A DNA stretch of 64,000 bases from Tardiphaga sp. 709 (GCF_032401055.1 NZ_CP135529.1:6074501-6138500); one strand, 5' to 3'; shown: positions 1 through 8,768, counted from the stretch's first letter. The notes: generated by a model from the letters alone, not told the origin. Made by a program: numbers and translations.

Positions 1-441
1 GAAGAGCGCGGCGGCGTAATCAGCCTCCCTGGCATCCGATACCAGTCTCGGACTGCCGCCGGTGAACACCACGCGTGCATTCGGATACTGTCGCGCCAGT
101 GCTGCGGCTGCGATCATGCGGTCGGGCGAGCGACGGACGACCGGCGTGTCGCGCGCAAGTGAAACATCGGCATCGATCGAGCCGCCGAGCACGATGATGC
201 CGTCAGGCGCACGCTGTCCGGGATCCCAGGGCGGGAAGCGCGATTCAAGCGGAGAGAGCAGCAATCTTCCAGCCGGCGAAAACGCGGCCACCACAAGCAG
301 CACGGCGGCTGTGATCATAAGCCCGCGGCCAAGCGAAGAAAGTCGTGTTGCCGAAAGGACCGCGCCGAGCACACCGAGGCCGATCAGGAAATTGACCGGT
401 GCAAGCGCGTTGCCAAGAGTCTTGGACAATACGAAAAACAA
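1..441 (-). CDS. YdcF/DUF218 family membrane protein (C-terminus outside window)
   Basis: The first 147 codons of a minus-strand gene that runs out of the window. The start is taken as TTG at 441-439 because the same frame has a TGA only three codons upstream. The N-terminus has two hydrophobic stretches (about residues 8-27 and 34-52), then a short basic/acidic linker and the DUF218 motif IIVLGGSID, followed by DRMIAAAALARQYP and VVFTGGSP. This matches the YdcF/SanA/ElyC family, inner-membrane proteins with a DUF218 domain linked to envelope or polysaccharide functions. The family is clear; the precise function is not. Confidence 0.8.
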   Translation of the reverse strand, partial: MFFVLSKTLGNALAPVNFLIGLGVLGAVLSATRLSSLGRGLMITAAVLLVVAAFSPAGRLLLSPLESRFPPWDPGQRAPDGIIVLGGSIDADVSLARDTPVVRRSPDRMIAAAALARQYPNARVVFTGGSPRLVSDAREADYAAALF

Positions 442-833
442 CTTAAGGCCTCAGCCCCGTTGATACCAAGAGCGCCATAGCAGCAAACGGCCCACGAAGC
501 CATCGCCACGAATCGTTAGCTCGCCGGACAGTGTGCCGGATCGCCGCGGCCCCGTTCATAAGAACTCGAAAGCGGAACAGACAAATACCACTCAGCCTCT
601 AAGTGGCCGAAGTCAGAGCGAGGTCTGCGTCGTCGGATGACCATGCAGCCGGTAGGTTGCCGCATCGACAAATGCGTAAGGAGCGCTGCCGAAAACAACT
701 GCATTGTCGCTATTGGCCCGTCTACCCCGTTGTGACTACCGCCATTGCCACATGGACAGGGCATGGTTCTGTCCGATGCATGATTAGGCCGCATGCAACA
801 GTTGTCGCGCAACGTCCAGGCAGGGTGACCGCA
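442..833. other. Intergenic region, 392 bp, no gene seen
   Basis: Lies between the divergent YdcF-like gene and the methyltransferase. An open frame continues upstream of the methyltransferase start (to 603) but its translation is rich in Arg, His and Cys and has no domain character, so I read it as non-coding. It should hold the promoters of both flanking genes; I recognise no specific operator. Confidence 0.5.
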
Positions 834-1529
834 ATGAGCGAAGTGATCAATGTCGCCAAAGCTTACGATGAGGGACGCACTCTATTTATGGGAATAGAGC
901 TGCTGGTCGCACCCGGTGCGCTCGTGCCCCGGCCGGAAACCGAATTGCTTTGCGCGAGCGCTGTCGATGCTCTGCTTCAGTTGAACGTGGCGGAGCCGCG
1001 GGTGATCGACATGTGCTGCGGCGCAGGCAATCTGGCATGCGCCATCGCTCTCAAGATCCCCGGCGCGCGCGTCTGGGCGAGCGATCTAACCGATGGATGT
1101 GTCACTGTCGCACGTCGCAATGTCGCCTATCACGGACTCACGCAGCGCATGTCGGTGTTTCAGGGCGATCTGTTCAACGCTTTTTCAGGTCTGCCGCTGG
1201 ATGGGACCATCGACTTGATCGTCTGCAACCCACCCTATATTTCGGAAACGCGGCTCAGGGGCGACCGTGCCCCCTTGCTCGAACTCGAACCGCGTGAGGC
1301 ATTCGCAGCCGGTCCTTACGGACTTAGTATCCATATGCGGGTGACGAAGGACGCAGTCCGATATTTGCGGCCGGGTGGCATCCTCTTGTTCGAGGTCGGC
1401 TCCGGTCAAGAGCGGCAGGTGACAACCCTTCTTGAGCGCAACAAGAGCTACGAGAGCATCAGCGTGGTGACGAACGAAACGGGCGAAGGCCGCGTCGTTA
1501 TGGGATACCGCAAGGGCACAGGAACCTGA
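834..1529 (+). CDS. PrmC/HemK-like class I SAM-dependent methyltransferase
   Basis: A protein of 231 aa. It opens with a short segment ending in LVPRPETELL, the substrate-binding signature of PrmC/HemK glutamine methyltransferases. It then has a Rossmann SAM site (VIDMCCGAGNLACAIA) and the catalytic NPPY motif (IVCNPPYIS) for methylating a planar amide nitrogen. The N-terminal helical domain of true PrmC (about 70 residues, which binds release factor) is absent. The start at 834 is chosen because homology begins there; upstream codons look non-coding. It converges on the carrier-protein operon (1578-7630), so it may act on that pathway's product, for example by N-methylating an amide. That link is inferred from position only. 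Confidence 0.75.
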   Translation: MSEVINVAKAYDEGRTLFMGIELLVAPGALVPRPETELLCASAVDALLQLNVAEPRVIDMCCGAGNLACAIALKIPGARVWASDLTDGCVTVARRNVAYHGLTQRMSVFQGDLFNAFSGLPLDGTIDLIVCNPPYISETRLRGDRAPLLELEPREAFAAGPYGLSIHMRVTKDAVRYLRPGGILLFEVGSGQERQVTTLLERNKSYESISVVTNETGEGRVVMGYRKGTGT

Positions 1530-1577
1530 ACCGCTGCGGTGGCGTTCGCGGCGCGGTTTGGACGCTGCAGACAAACA

Positions 1578-1844
1578 TCAGCTCTTCTTGCTCATGACGA
1601 AGCGCGCAATTCCCTCGATGGAATCGAGATTCTCAGGCAAGAGCTCGCTGTCTTCGACTGTGATGCCGAAGGTCTCCTCGATGAATCCGATGACCTCGAG
1701 CACTCCCGTCGAGTCGATGATGCCCTGGTCGAGCAGCGATGTGTCGACCTCAAGCGAGTTCGCTTCAGCAATGTAGAAGTTCGACAGCAAGAAATCACGA
1801 ACTTGCCTTCGATAGGTCTCGAGCGGTTCCCTGACTAGCAACAT
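1578..1844 (-). CDS. Stand-alone acyl/peptidyl carrier protein
   Basis: An 88-aa acidic helical protein with the phosphopantetheine attachment motif GIIDSTG (Ser45) followed by the expected helix LEVIGFIEETFGI. It belongs to the discrete ACP/PCP family and needs a 4'-phosphopantetheinyl transferase encoded elsewhere. It is the last gene of a minus-strand operon, 38 bp behind the AMP-forming ligase, which probably loads it. Similar trios of carrier protein, ligase and asparagine-synthase-like protein are known from exosortase/EPS-associated loci, but no exosortase gene is visible here. Confidence 0.88.
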   Translation of the reverse strand: MLLVREPLETYRRQVRDFLLSNFYIAEANSLEVDTSLLDQGIIDSTGVLEVIGFIEETFGITVEDSELLPENLDSIEGIARFVMSKKS

Positions 1845-1882
1845 GATTCAACTCCAATGCGTAAAGAAAAGTCACGATCGGA

Positions 1883-3451
1883 TCATTCGGAAATCGACTC
1901 CTGCAGTGCTCTCTTGTTGAGTTTCTCTGTATTTGTTCGCGGCAGGCTGGGCACGATCACAATACACTTCGGCACCATGAAGCTTTCGAGGCGTCGCTGG
2001 CACTCTTTCTGAATCTGCTTCTCGCTCAGTGTTGTTCCCTGTTCGATAACGACAAACGCTTTAACCGCCTGCCCGAGGAGTTCGTCGGGAACACCAATGA
2101 CGGCGGCTTCCCTCACGCCCGGAATATCCATCAGCACGTTCTCCACTTCCTTGGGAGCGATCTTCTCGCCTCGGGACTTGATGATCTCGTCGCTGCGGCC
2201 AACGAAGTAGAGGTAGCCTTCCGCGTCCATCCGGCAGTAGTCACCGGTGTACAGGACCTGCTCGCCTGGCAGTGGACCAGGCTTGAGTTTCCTGGCTGTG
2301 GCCTCTGGCTTGCCCCAATAGCCTCGCATCACCGTCGCGCCGCGAATGACAAGCTGCCCGACCACATCGGGGCCCACGCGTCTGTCACGCTCGTCGACAA
2401 TCCACATCTCGGTATTCGGGATGGCGATCCCTACGCTCAGCGGCTTTCGATCGATATCCTCCGGGGGCAGAAAGGTGCAGCGCTTGCATTCAGTGAGGCC
2501 GTACATGGAATAAATGCGCGCTTCCGGGAATAGATCCTGCAGCAGACGAATGTGCTTCATCGGCAGCGCAGCTCCGGTGTTCGTGACATAGCGGATACTC
2601 GAGAGATCGTGCTCCCTTATCGACTTGAGCCCCGATAGCGTCGAGAAGATCGTCGGCACGCCGGGCAGGCCGGTCACCCGCTCCTCGGCGATAACCCCGA
2701 GAATCTGTGCCGGAAAAGCGAACGACCGTTCGAGGACCAGCCGCGCTCCCATGCGAAACGCCATGATCATCTGATACAGGCCGTAATCGAAGGCGAGCGG
2801 CAGGACGTTCAAAATGACCTCGTCTTCGCATAGCGCGAGATATGAGGCGATCGACGTGCACGCGCTCAGCATGTTCCGGTGCGTCAGCATCACGCCCTTG
2901 GGGTCGCCGGTCGATCCGGAGGTGTACACGATGGCCGCGAGATCGATATCGATGCAGCGGCGCGCCGGCGGTGCGTCGTGGCTGGCGGCGCCTGCCTCGC
3001 CCCAGCGTACTGCATGGGGCAGCTCCGTCAGCTCGGCATCGTCGATGGGGCCGGAAACGATCACCCGGCGTAACGACGGGCATTCCTGCGCGGGCTCCTT
3101 GAATATAGCCAAGAGATGCTTGTCAGTGATAAGTGCCGACGGCTGGCAATCATGAAGCAGGTAGCCAAGCTTGTCGCGCTTGGTGAGCGGATTGACGATG
3201 CACACCACGGCATTCACCTTCAGCACGGCCCAGAAACTGACGACGGTCTCGACAGTGTTGTCGGCGAAGATAATCACCCGATCGCCACGTCCGACCCCGC
3301 TCGCGACCAGGTGATGTGCGATCGCGTTGGAGCGCGCCTCGAGCTCACCATAACTGACGCGATGCTTGCCACACACCAGCGCCACCTTTTCACCGAGATG
3401 ACGGGCGGAGTGGATGAGGTAATCGTGCAGGAGCGGTACAGGACCATGCAT
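1883..3451 (-). CDS. AMP-forming acyl/aminoacyl ligase (adenylation enzyme)
   Basis: A 522-aa member of the ANL superfamily. Visible motifs: P-loop YTSGSTGDPKG (about residues 176-186), MYGLTE (about 320), YTGDYCRMDAEGY, the hinge region GRSDEIIKSRGEKIAP, and a C-terminal TNTEKLNK carrying the catalytic lysine. The enzyme should adenylate a carboxylic or amino acid and pass it to the neighbouring carrier protein or to CoA. The start codon overlaps the stop of the AsnB-like gene upstream (TGATG), so the two are translationally coupled. The motif arrangement resembles the ligases found in exosortase-A-associated loci. The substrate cannot be read from the sequence. Confidence 0.85.
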   Translation of the reverse strand: MHGPVPLLHDYLIHSARHLGEKVALVCGKHRVSYGELEARSNAIAHHLVASGVGRGDRVIIFADNTVETVVSFWAVLKVNAVVCIVNPLTKRDKLGYLLHDCQPSALITDKHLLAIFKEPAQECPSLRRVIVSGPIDDAELTELPHAVRWGEAGAASHDAPPARRCIDIDLAAIVYTSGSTGDPKGVMLTHRNMLSACTSIASYLALCEDEVILNVLPLAFDYGLYQMIMAFRMGARLVLERSFAFPAQILGVIAEERVTGLPGVPTIFSTLSGLKSIREHDLSSIRYVTNTGAALPMKHIRLLQDLFPEARIYSMYGLTECKRCTFLPPEDIDRKPLSVGIAIPNTEMWIVDERDRRVGPDVVGQLVIRGATVMRGYWGKPEATARKLKPGPLPGEQVLYTGDYCRMDAEGYLYFVGRSDEIIKSRGEKIAPKEVENVLMDIPGVREAAVIGVPDELLGQAVKAFVVIEQGTTLSEKQIQKECQRRLESFMVPKCIVIVPSLPRTNTEKLNKRALQESISE

Positions 3452-5481
3452 CAGGAAAGGGCCCCCTCAACCCGGTGCTCGCGATCGATATCGACGGTCA
3501 GTTCCAGAGCGTGGCGCCCGCCAGGACGGCTTGCGACAAATTGTTGGTGCAGGAGCTGGGTCGATAGCACGCCGACCATCGCCATGTTGTCGGAGTTCGA
3601 GAGATCGCCGTTGCCAGTTGTGGCCTGTGTCCGGCACTTGCTCCGCAGGCGCGCGACCGCGTCAGGATCGAAGACGTTTGCTTCGCGAATAGCCGTTTCC
3701 GAAAGCGCGTCGTCGATATAGGCAGGCGTATCGCGGCCAACGAAACATAGAGCGTCGGGCGCGCGGAACGGCTGCTTCTTGCGGGCGATGATGTCCGACG
3801 GCACGATCGGCGCTGCGACGCGCTTCAGAACGTGCTTCTCGTCAAGGACGCGGAGCTTGTAGGCGGGCGGCAGTGAATTCGCCAGCGCGACCACGTCCTC
3901 GTCAAGGAAAGGAAAGCGTCCTTCAACCGAATGAGCCATGAGCATTCGGTCGCCCTGAGAAGACAGGAGATATCCCGACAGCAGTGTCTGGACTTCAAGA
4001 TATTCATCCTGCGCAAGGGAGCTCCATTGCGTGAATTCCGGAGGAAGACTGGCGATCAACTCGGAAACCGCATCGTGCCTCGCCGACTCCGCGCACATGT
4101 CGCTGGAGAACAGTCGTTTGATGCCGCTGGTCGTTCGCCAGCGGGTGTCATGCGCGAAGCCCGGCGCGGCGTGCTCCGACAGATTGCGCCCAAAAAACTG
4201 CCGGGCCATTGCCTGCTGCCGTACCGGCGAGCGTGTGAGATAAGGATAGAGACGCTCAAGCAGTCGCGCGCGGCGTGTCGAAGCGGGTTGCCGGCCCCAG
4301 AAACGGCGGACCTTGCCTTCGCGAAAGAGATCGTAGCCGGCAAACATTTCGTCGGCGCCTTCGCCGGACAGCACAACCTTGACGCCGCACGCGCGGACTA
4401 GGCGCGACAGCAGGAACAACGGCGCCGGCGCCGTTCTCAAGATCGGGCGCTCGGTGTGGTAGATGACCTGCGGAAAGATCTCGGCGATGTCGCTGCGCGA
4501 AACCACCACTTCATGGTGCTCACTCCCGGTGACACGGGCGACCAATCGCTGGAACTCGGTCTCATCGTATTCGGCGTCAGCAAAACGCAGTGAGAAAGTC
4601 TGGAAGCGTTCGCCGGCAAAGTGGCATCCCATCGCCGCAATAAGCGAACTGTCGAGCCCGCCGGATAAATAGCTGCCGACGCTTACGTCGGAGCGCACCA
4701 TTCGAAGCGACGTCGCGGATTCCAAAGCGCTGCGCACCTGCTTCACGGCATCGTCGAGCGAACCGGAAAACTGGCCGTCGCGCGAACTGGACAATTGGGG
4801 ATATCGTGGCTTCCAGAACGCTTTCTCGCGAACGTTTCCGTTTTCATAAATGCGGAAATGTCCCGGGACGAGCTCCTTGATCCCTTGAAACACGCTCTGC
4901 GGCGGCACAACGGTCCAGAGAGTGAATGTCTGATCGATGCCGACTGGATCGAAGGTGCGGGGAATCGCTGCATCCGCCGCGAAGATGGCCTTCACTTCGC
5001 TGGCGAAATACAGTCGACCTTCGCGCTCGCAGAAATGCAAAGGGCAAATGCCGGTGCGATCGCGCGCCAACACCAGACGACGGTCTACCGAGTCCCAGAT
5101 CGCGAGCGCCCACTGTCCGGTCATCCGCTCGAAGGCGTCCTCGCCCCAGGCCCGATAGGCGTTGACGATGACCTCCGTGTCGCTGCGGGTCCGGAACCTG
5201 TAGCCAAGCCTGATCAGCTTCTCACGCAACTCAACGTAGTTGAAGATTTCGCCGTTGAACACGATCCACGTCGTGCCGCTCGCGTCCGCGAGAGGCTGCT
5301 GACCACTCGAAATGTCGATGATGGACAAGCGGGCATGTGCCAATCCCGCGCGTTCGTCCCGGTATAGGCCGCGCTCGTCCGGGCCGCGATGGGCCAGCGC
5401 GCCGAGCATGCGCATCAAGGCTTCGCGGGAGGGGGGCCCTGCGGCGGCGCTTACTGACACTATGCCCGCGACACCGCACAT
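3451..5481 (-). CDS. Asparagine synthase-like glutamine-dependent amidotransferase
   Basis: A 676-aa protein with the full AsnB architecture. Cys2 (MCGVAGI) is the class II glutaminase nucleophile, with HRGPDE, NGEIFNY and RSDTEVI completing the glutaminase domain. The synthetase domain has the PP-loop SGGLDSS (about 273-279) and SGEGADEMFAGY. It should hydrolyse glutamine and amidate a carboxylate through an acyl-adenylate. It is longer than housekeeping AsnB (about 550-630 aa), with a C-terminal extension. Its place between a NadE-like synthetase and a carrier-protein ligase suggests a pathway-specific substrate rather than aspartate. Confidence 0.88.
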   Translation of the reverse strand: MCGVAGIVSVSAAAGPPSREALMRMLGALAHRGPDERGLYRDERAGLAHARLSIIDISSGQQPLADASGTTWIVFNGEIFNYVELREKLIRLGYRFRTRSDTEVIVNAYRAWGEDAFERMTGQWALAIWDSVDRRLVLARDRTGICPLHFCEREGRLYFASEVKAIFAADAAIPRTFDPVGIDQTFTLWTVVPPQSVFQGIKELVPGHFRIYENGNVREKAFWKPRYPQLSSSRDGQFSGSLDDAVKQVRSALESATSLRMVRSDVSVGSYLSGGLDSSLIAAMGCHFAGERFQTFSLRFADAEYDETEFQRLVARVTGSEHHEVVVSRSDIAEIFPQVIYHTERPILRTAPAPLFLLSRLVRACGVKVVLSGEGADEMFAGYDLFREGKVRRFWGRQPASTRRARLLERLYPYLTRSPVRQQAMARQFFGRNLSEHAAPGFAHDTRWRTTSGIKRLFSSDMCAESARHDAVSELIASLPPEFTQWSSLAQDEYLEVQTLLSGYLLSSQGDRMLMAHSVEGRFPFLDEDVVALANSLPPAYKLRVLDEKHVLKRVAAPIVPSDIIARKKQPFRAPDALCFVGRDTPAYIDDALSETAIREANVFDPDAVARLRSKCRTQATTGNGDLSNSDNMAMVGVLSTQLLHQQFVASRPGGRHALELTVDIDREHRVEGALS

Positions 5482-5486
5482 GCAGG

Positions 5487-6494
5487 TCAGTCCTCGAATA
5501 CTTGAGTGACGAGAAGGGGGCGTGCGTGGAGATAGCGCGTGACACGACGCTTGGCGTCAATATCCCTGAATACCAAATCGACCTGGGCTGCTGTCAGTCC
5601 GATAGCCTCTGCGACCTCGTCTGACGGAATCCCGTGATTCACCGCGTAAAGGCACAGATCCATCTGGTGATAAGGCAGCGCAAAATAGAACTCCTCCTGG
5701 CTCTGCGGCATCGAGAACGTATCCGTGGTCGGTGGCCTGCGCTGGATCTCCTCCTCGACCTCGAGATATTCCGCGAGCTGATAGACCTGCGTCTTGTAGA
5801 GATGGGCGATCGGCATGACGTCAGCAATTCCGTCGCCCTGCTTGACGAAAAAGCCCAGGTCGTGCTCGAGACGGTTCGGTGTGCCGGCGACCGCGTATCG
5901 GAGGCGGTCGGCGTGGTAGTACTCCGTCATCTTGCGGACGCGCTGCTTGAAATTGGTCGCGGCGACGATCTGGAGATAGGCGTTTGACGAAAGACGAACG
6001 GTGCGGGTGCTGCCGTCGCGGCTCTGGACCGTGAGACGGGTGATATTCAATCCGTTGCTCGCGAAAACCGACGGTAGTACCAGCTTGCATTTCCAGCCGT
6101 CGTCATATTCGGGAACGACGGTCCGGATTGCCTCGATCTGCCGGCGATAGGCGCCGAGCCCCTCGAGGGCGGGCGATATGTCTTCCAACGCGGTGTCGAT
6201 GCCAAGCTGCGCCGCCCAGCTGCGGCCGAGCCTCAGCGAATCGTCCGAAGAATGGTGCTCGGGCATGAAGATGCCCAAGACCTTGTCGTTGCCGAATGCA
6301 CGCACGCACAACGCCGCGACGACGGAGCTGTCGATGCCGCCGGAAAGACCAACGACAGCGCCGCGGCGCCCTAACACGCCCAAGACCTGTTGACGTAGCG
6401 TCTCGACAATCCTCTCGACTTCGGCAGCGGGATCGAGCGCCAATACGTTATTGCCAAACTCCCGCGCAGTCGGAATGTGCGCAGCAAGGGTCAT
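5487..6494 (-). CDS. NadE-like ammonia-dependent N-type ATP pyrophosphatase
   Basis: A 335-aa protein of the NAD synthase family without the N-terminal nitrilase/glutaminase domain. The PP-loop is SGGIDSSV (51-58). Later NadE signatures are present but altered: AGTPNRLEHDLGFFVKQGDG replaces the usual GTGNKSE...GYFTKYGDG, followed by ADVMPIAHLYKTQV and QSQEEFYF. A stretch of about 45 residues (123-170) before NFKQRVRKMTEYY is longer than in standard NadE. The start overlaps the thioesterase stop (ATGA). NadE enzymes adenylate a carboxylate and replace AMP with ammonia. In this operon it more likely amidates a pathway intermediate than deamido-NAD, but a housekeeping role cannot be excluded. 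Confidence 0.8.
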   Translation of the reverse strand: MTLAAHIPTAREFGNNVLALDPAAEVERIVETLRQQVLGVLGRRGAVVGLSGGIDSSVVAALCVRAFGNDKVLGIFMPEHHSSDDSLRLGRSWAAQLGIDTALEDISPALEGLGAYRRQIEAIRTVVPEYDDGWKCKLVLPSVFASNGLNITRLTVQSRDGSTRTVRLSSNAYLQIVAATNFKQRVRKMTEYYHADRLRYAVAGTPNRLEHDLGFFVKQGDGIADVMPIAHLYKTQVYQLAEYLEVEEEIQRRPPTTDTFSMPQSQEEFYFALPYHQMDLCLYAVNHGIPSDEVAEAIGLTAAQVDLVFRDIDAKRRVTRYLHARPLLVTQVFED

Positions 6495-7630
6495 GACAGC
6501 GCTTTCCGCTTGCAAAATTCGGCCGGCGTGTAGGTTTGCACGACCGCACTCTCGACCAAGGGGAGGTTGGTGGCGAGGTAGGGCTCGACGACGAGCTCGA
6601 TATGCGTGCCTGCGACGGGGATCACGTCCAGGCTTGCGAGTGAGCAATCCCAGCCGAGCGATTGCGGCGCTCCATCTCGGTTGCAGCGAAACAGTGTAGC
6701 TCCGATCGGCAAAGACGGCCTGGGCGACGCCAGCCATTGGTAGAAAGCTCGTGACCGCAACACCTCTTGCAGCTCAAGCCTGATGCGGAAGCAGGTGGCG
6801 TTGAACTTCCCTCGCGCATAGCGATGAAGCATCCAGGTAAGGGGGACCTCGCCACCGATTGCCGCCGTGACCTTTGCGAGTGCTCGGCAGGCTATCCTCG
6901 AAATATTCACACGATTGGCGCGGAGCCGCCGCAACGTTCGGGCGAGCGTCTCCCGGTAATCGCGGCCCTCGTTGATGATCGCTGTATCGAGAATCCCCAG
7001 GAACTTGATGGACCGCCGTGCTTCCAGCAGCCGCGCCGCAACTTCGAATGCCACCACACCACCAAGGGAATGGCCGAGAAGGCGAACATGTCCGACGGGT
7101 TGGCTCCGGCGGATTTGCTCCACCGCGGCATCTGCCATCGAGGCGACCGTGTTGTTTCCGGCGAGGATGCTCCCCAGGTCGGGGTATTTGATCGGGACGA
7201 CCCGGGCGATCTTGCCGAGCCCCGCCGCAAAAGCGGCCATGCTCGGACCGTAACCGAGGGACCCCGGCAACAGGAACAGGATGGGACGCAGATCGGCTTG
7301 CACGCCCACGGCTTTGGCGGTTGCCTTCCCGGACACAATCGCCTTGACCATCTCTGCGGCTGTCATATCGAGCGCGAAGTGTGCGATCGAGAGCTCCAGC
7401 CCGGTGGCGCTCTCTATCTCCTGAATGCACCGCTGCAGCCTTGATAAATCGTCGGCTTCCTCCGAGGTTCCAGGCATGTTGGGAGTGTTGAAACTTGTGG
7501 ACTGGGCATCCCGCACGATTTGATAGATCGTCGGCTCGCGTCCCTGCGCCCTCGACGGCCGCAGCCTCTGGTTGACGAACGGATCGGCCGGTCGTTCCGC
7601 TACTTCCGGTTGGAGATAAGTCCGAGCCAT
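6491..7630 (-). CDS. NRPS-type thioesterase with degenerate carrier-like N-terminus
   Basis: A 379-aa protein. Residues about 111-379 form an alpha/beta-hydrolase thioesterase domain of the type that ends non-ribosomal peptide synthetases. It has oxyanion region FLLPGSLGYG, nucleophile GHSLGG (Ser188), VAFEVAA, acid GILDTA (Asp215) and histidine AGTHIEL (His343). Residues about 62-98 resemble the C-terminal half of a carrier domain but no phosphopantetheine serine motif is present, and residues 1-60 look unstructured. It is the first gene of the operon and should release the product from the carrier protein by hydrolysis or cyclisation. Confidence 0.83.
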   Translation of the reverse strand: MARTYLQPEVAERPADPFVNQRLRPSRAQGREPTIYQIVRDAQSTSFNTPNMPGTSEEADDLSRLQRCIQEIESATGLELSIAHFALDMTAAEMVKAIVSGKATAKAVGVQADLRPILFLLPGSLGYGPSMAAFAAGLGKIARVVPIKYPDLGSILAGNNTVASMADAAVEQIRRSQPVGHVRLLGHSLGGVVAFEVAARLLEARRSIKFLGILDTAIINEGRDYRETLARTLRRLRANRVNISRIACRALAKVTAAIGGEVPLTWMLHRYARGKFNATCFRIRLELQEVLRSRAFYQWLASPRPSLPIGATLFRCNRDGAPQSLGWDCSLASLDVIPVAGTHIELVVEPYLATNLPLVESAVVQTYTPAEFCKRKALS

Positions 7631-7822
7631 TGGTCACCTGCCGAGCCCAAGACTTGTTATCGCCGGCCATGGAAATTTCGACATCCTGCGTTTGAAGGAC
7701 GCCGCCGACAGATGGGGCAACGATGTGCCATTATGTCGCGGCGGCACTGCCGCTGAGCTTCATTGATTTCCGCGATTGCTGGAAAGTAGCAAGCTAGGCG
7801 CTGCGCTGAACACCAGCTCGAT

Positions 7823-8065
7823 ATGAATGCCCAGCGCTGTGATGACGACTGGGTGCAGTATGTCGTCCGGGACATGTTCAGAAAGGTGCTTGAGGGCCGC
7901 ACCTTCACCATGACCGGCCCGCTCCAAGCTGAGGCGAAGGAACTCTCTGAAAGCTGTCGGGCGATCATCAAGAGCGCTGCAGCGTGGTACCGCGTAGTAA
8001 AAGTTGTGGAACGGAACGGGACAACCAGACTTGAGTCGATGACTTCATCCCGCGGAGGTATCGAT
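7823..8065 (+). CDS. Possible small hypothetical protein (uncertain)
   Basis: An open frame from ATG at 7823 runs about 81 codons, with plausible amphipathic composition (WVQYVVRDMFRKVLEG, LQAEAKELSESCRAIIKSAA), into the zinc-ribbon reading frame that starts at 8066. I recognise no family and see no convincing ribosome binding site. The frame then continues into sequence that is clearly shifted, so only this front part could be a real gene. Random open reading remains a fair alternative. The 192 bp before it (7631-7822) show nothing recognisable. Confidence 0.25.
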
Positions 8066-8262
8066 GTGAGAGCAACGAAACTACCAGCAGTCGATCTGTT
8101 GCTGTGCCGCCGTTGCGGGGGGCACGCACTCTTATCAAGATTGTGGCGCAGCCTAGAGCCAGTCTGCCCGGCGATCGTAGGACGTTCCGGTGTCCCAGCT
8201 GCATGTCGTCCCAGACCTACCAAATCAACCGGCACGGGGCGCAGCTACTATCTTCAGATTGA
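8066..8262 (+). pseudogene. Small double-CXXC zinc-ribbon protein, frameshifted
   Basis: A GTG start at 8066 is preceded by GGAGG (8054-8058). The first 19 codons end in LLLCRRCGG. After a run of six G (8117-8122) the frame is lost, and the rest continues in the -1 frame as RTLIKIVAQPRASLPG, then FRCPSCMSSQTYQI, ending at TGA 8260-8262. With one more G the product is a 65-aa protein with two CXXC pairs around a short beta segment, a layout common in small zinc-ribbon proteins of Bradyrhizobium relatives. This is either a real disruption or a homopolymer sequencing error. Confidence 0.6.
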
Positions 8263-8768
8263 GATGCAATTGGGCGACTATGATCTGACTGGAAAATATC
8301 CGGACCAGATTGTTCCTGATCTCCAGCCGGCACGCTCAGTCGTGCTCGCTGCGTCCTCTCCGCGTCGAGCGACGGATAAACTTCAGGTAGGTATGTGGGC
8401 TGCTGGAACCAAAAGTGCGATTTTGATTCGCTGCTTTGCCCGGAGGTCGTACGTCGTCGCCGCACTACGCAGGCGCGCGTCCATAAGTAGTGAAATTGTG
8501 GCTATCAACCTCAGATGATCGCTCTTAACTGGCTGATATTGCAGGCCATCGAAAAAGAGAGCTTCGGTTCATTTTTGTCCAGTCAGAATGTCGCACCTTT
8601 ACCAACGGTTTACATAATACCTACAAATTGCAGGAGCGGGACTTGATAACAAGAAAGTCATCGAACCCCGTGTTCGTCGCTCTGCCATTGCACTTCTGCT
8701 GACTGCTTCATTTCCACGACACCCCGCACATTGCGGACCAACGGTCGAAAACCGAGGGACCCTTCGTC
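8263..8768. other. Intergenic region, about 500 bp, lower GC, no gene seen
   Basis: The open frame through 8518 here is only the wrong-frame continuation of the upstream gene, and no family is recognisable on either strand. The last 200 bp are richer in A/T than the surroundings and should contain the promoter of the chemoreceptor gene. I find no defined operator. Confidence 0.5.

Noticed and set aside
603..833. In-frame upstream extension of the methyltransferase
   Set aside because: The 77 extra residues are rich in Arg, His and Cys and have no PrmC N-domain character; homology begins at 834.
7657..8235. 192-aa minus-strand frame with CPICRRR
   Set aside because: Only a short Cys-containing tail looks protein-like; the plus-strand zinc-ribbon with RBS is more convincing.
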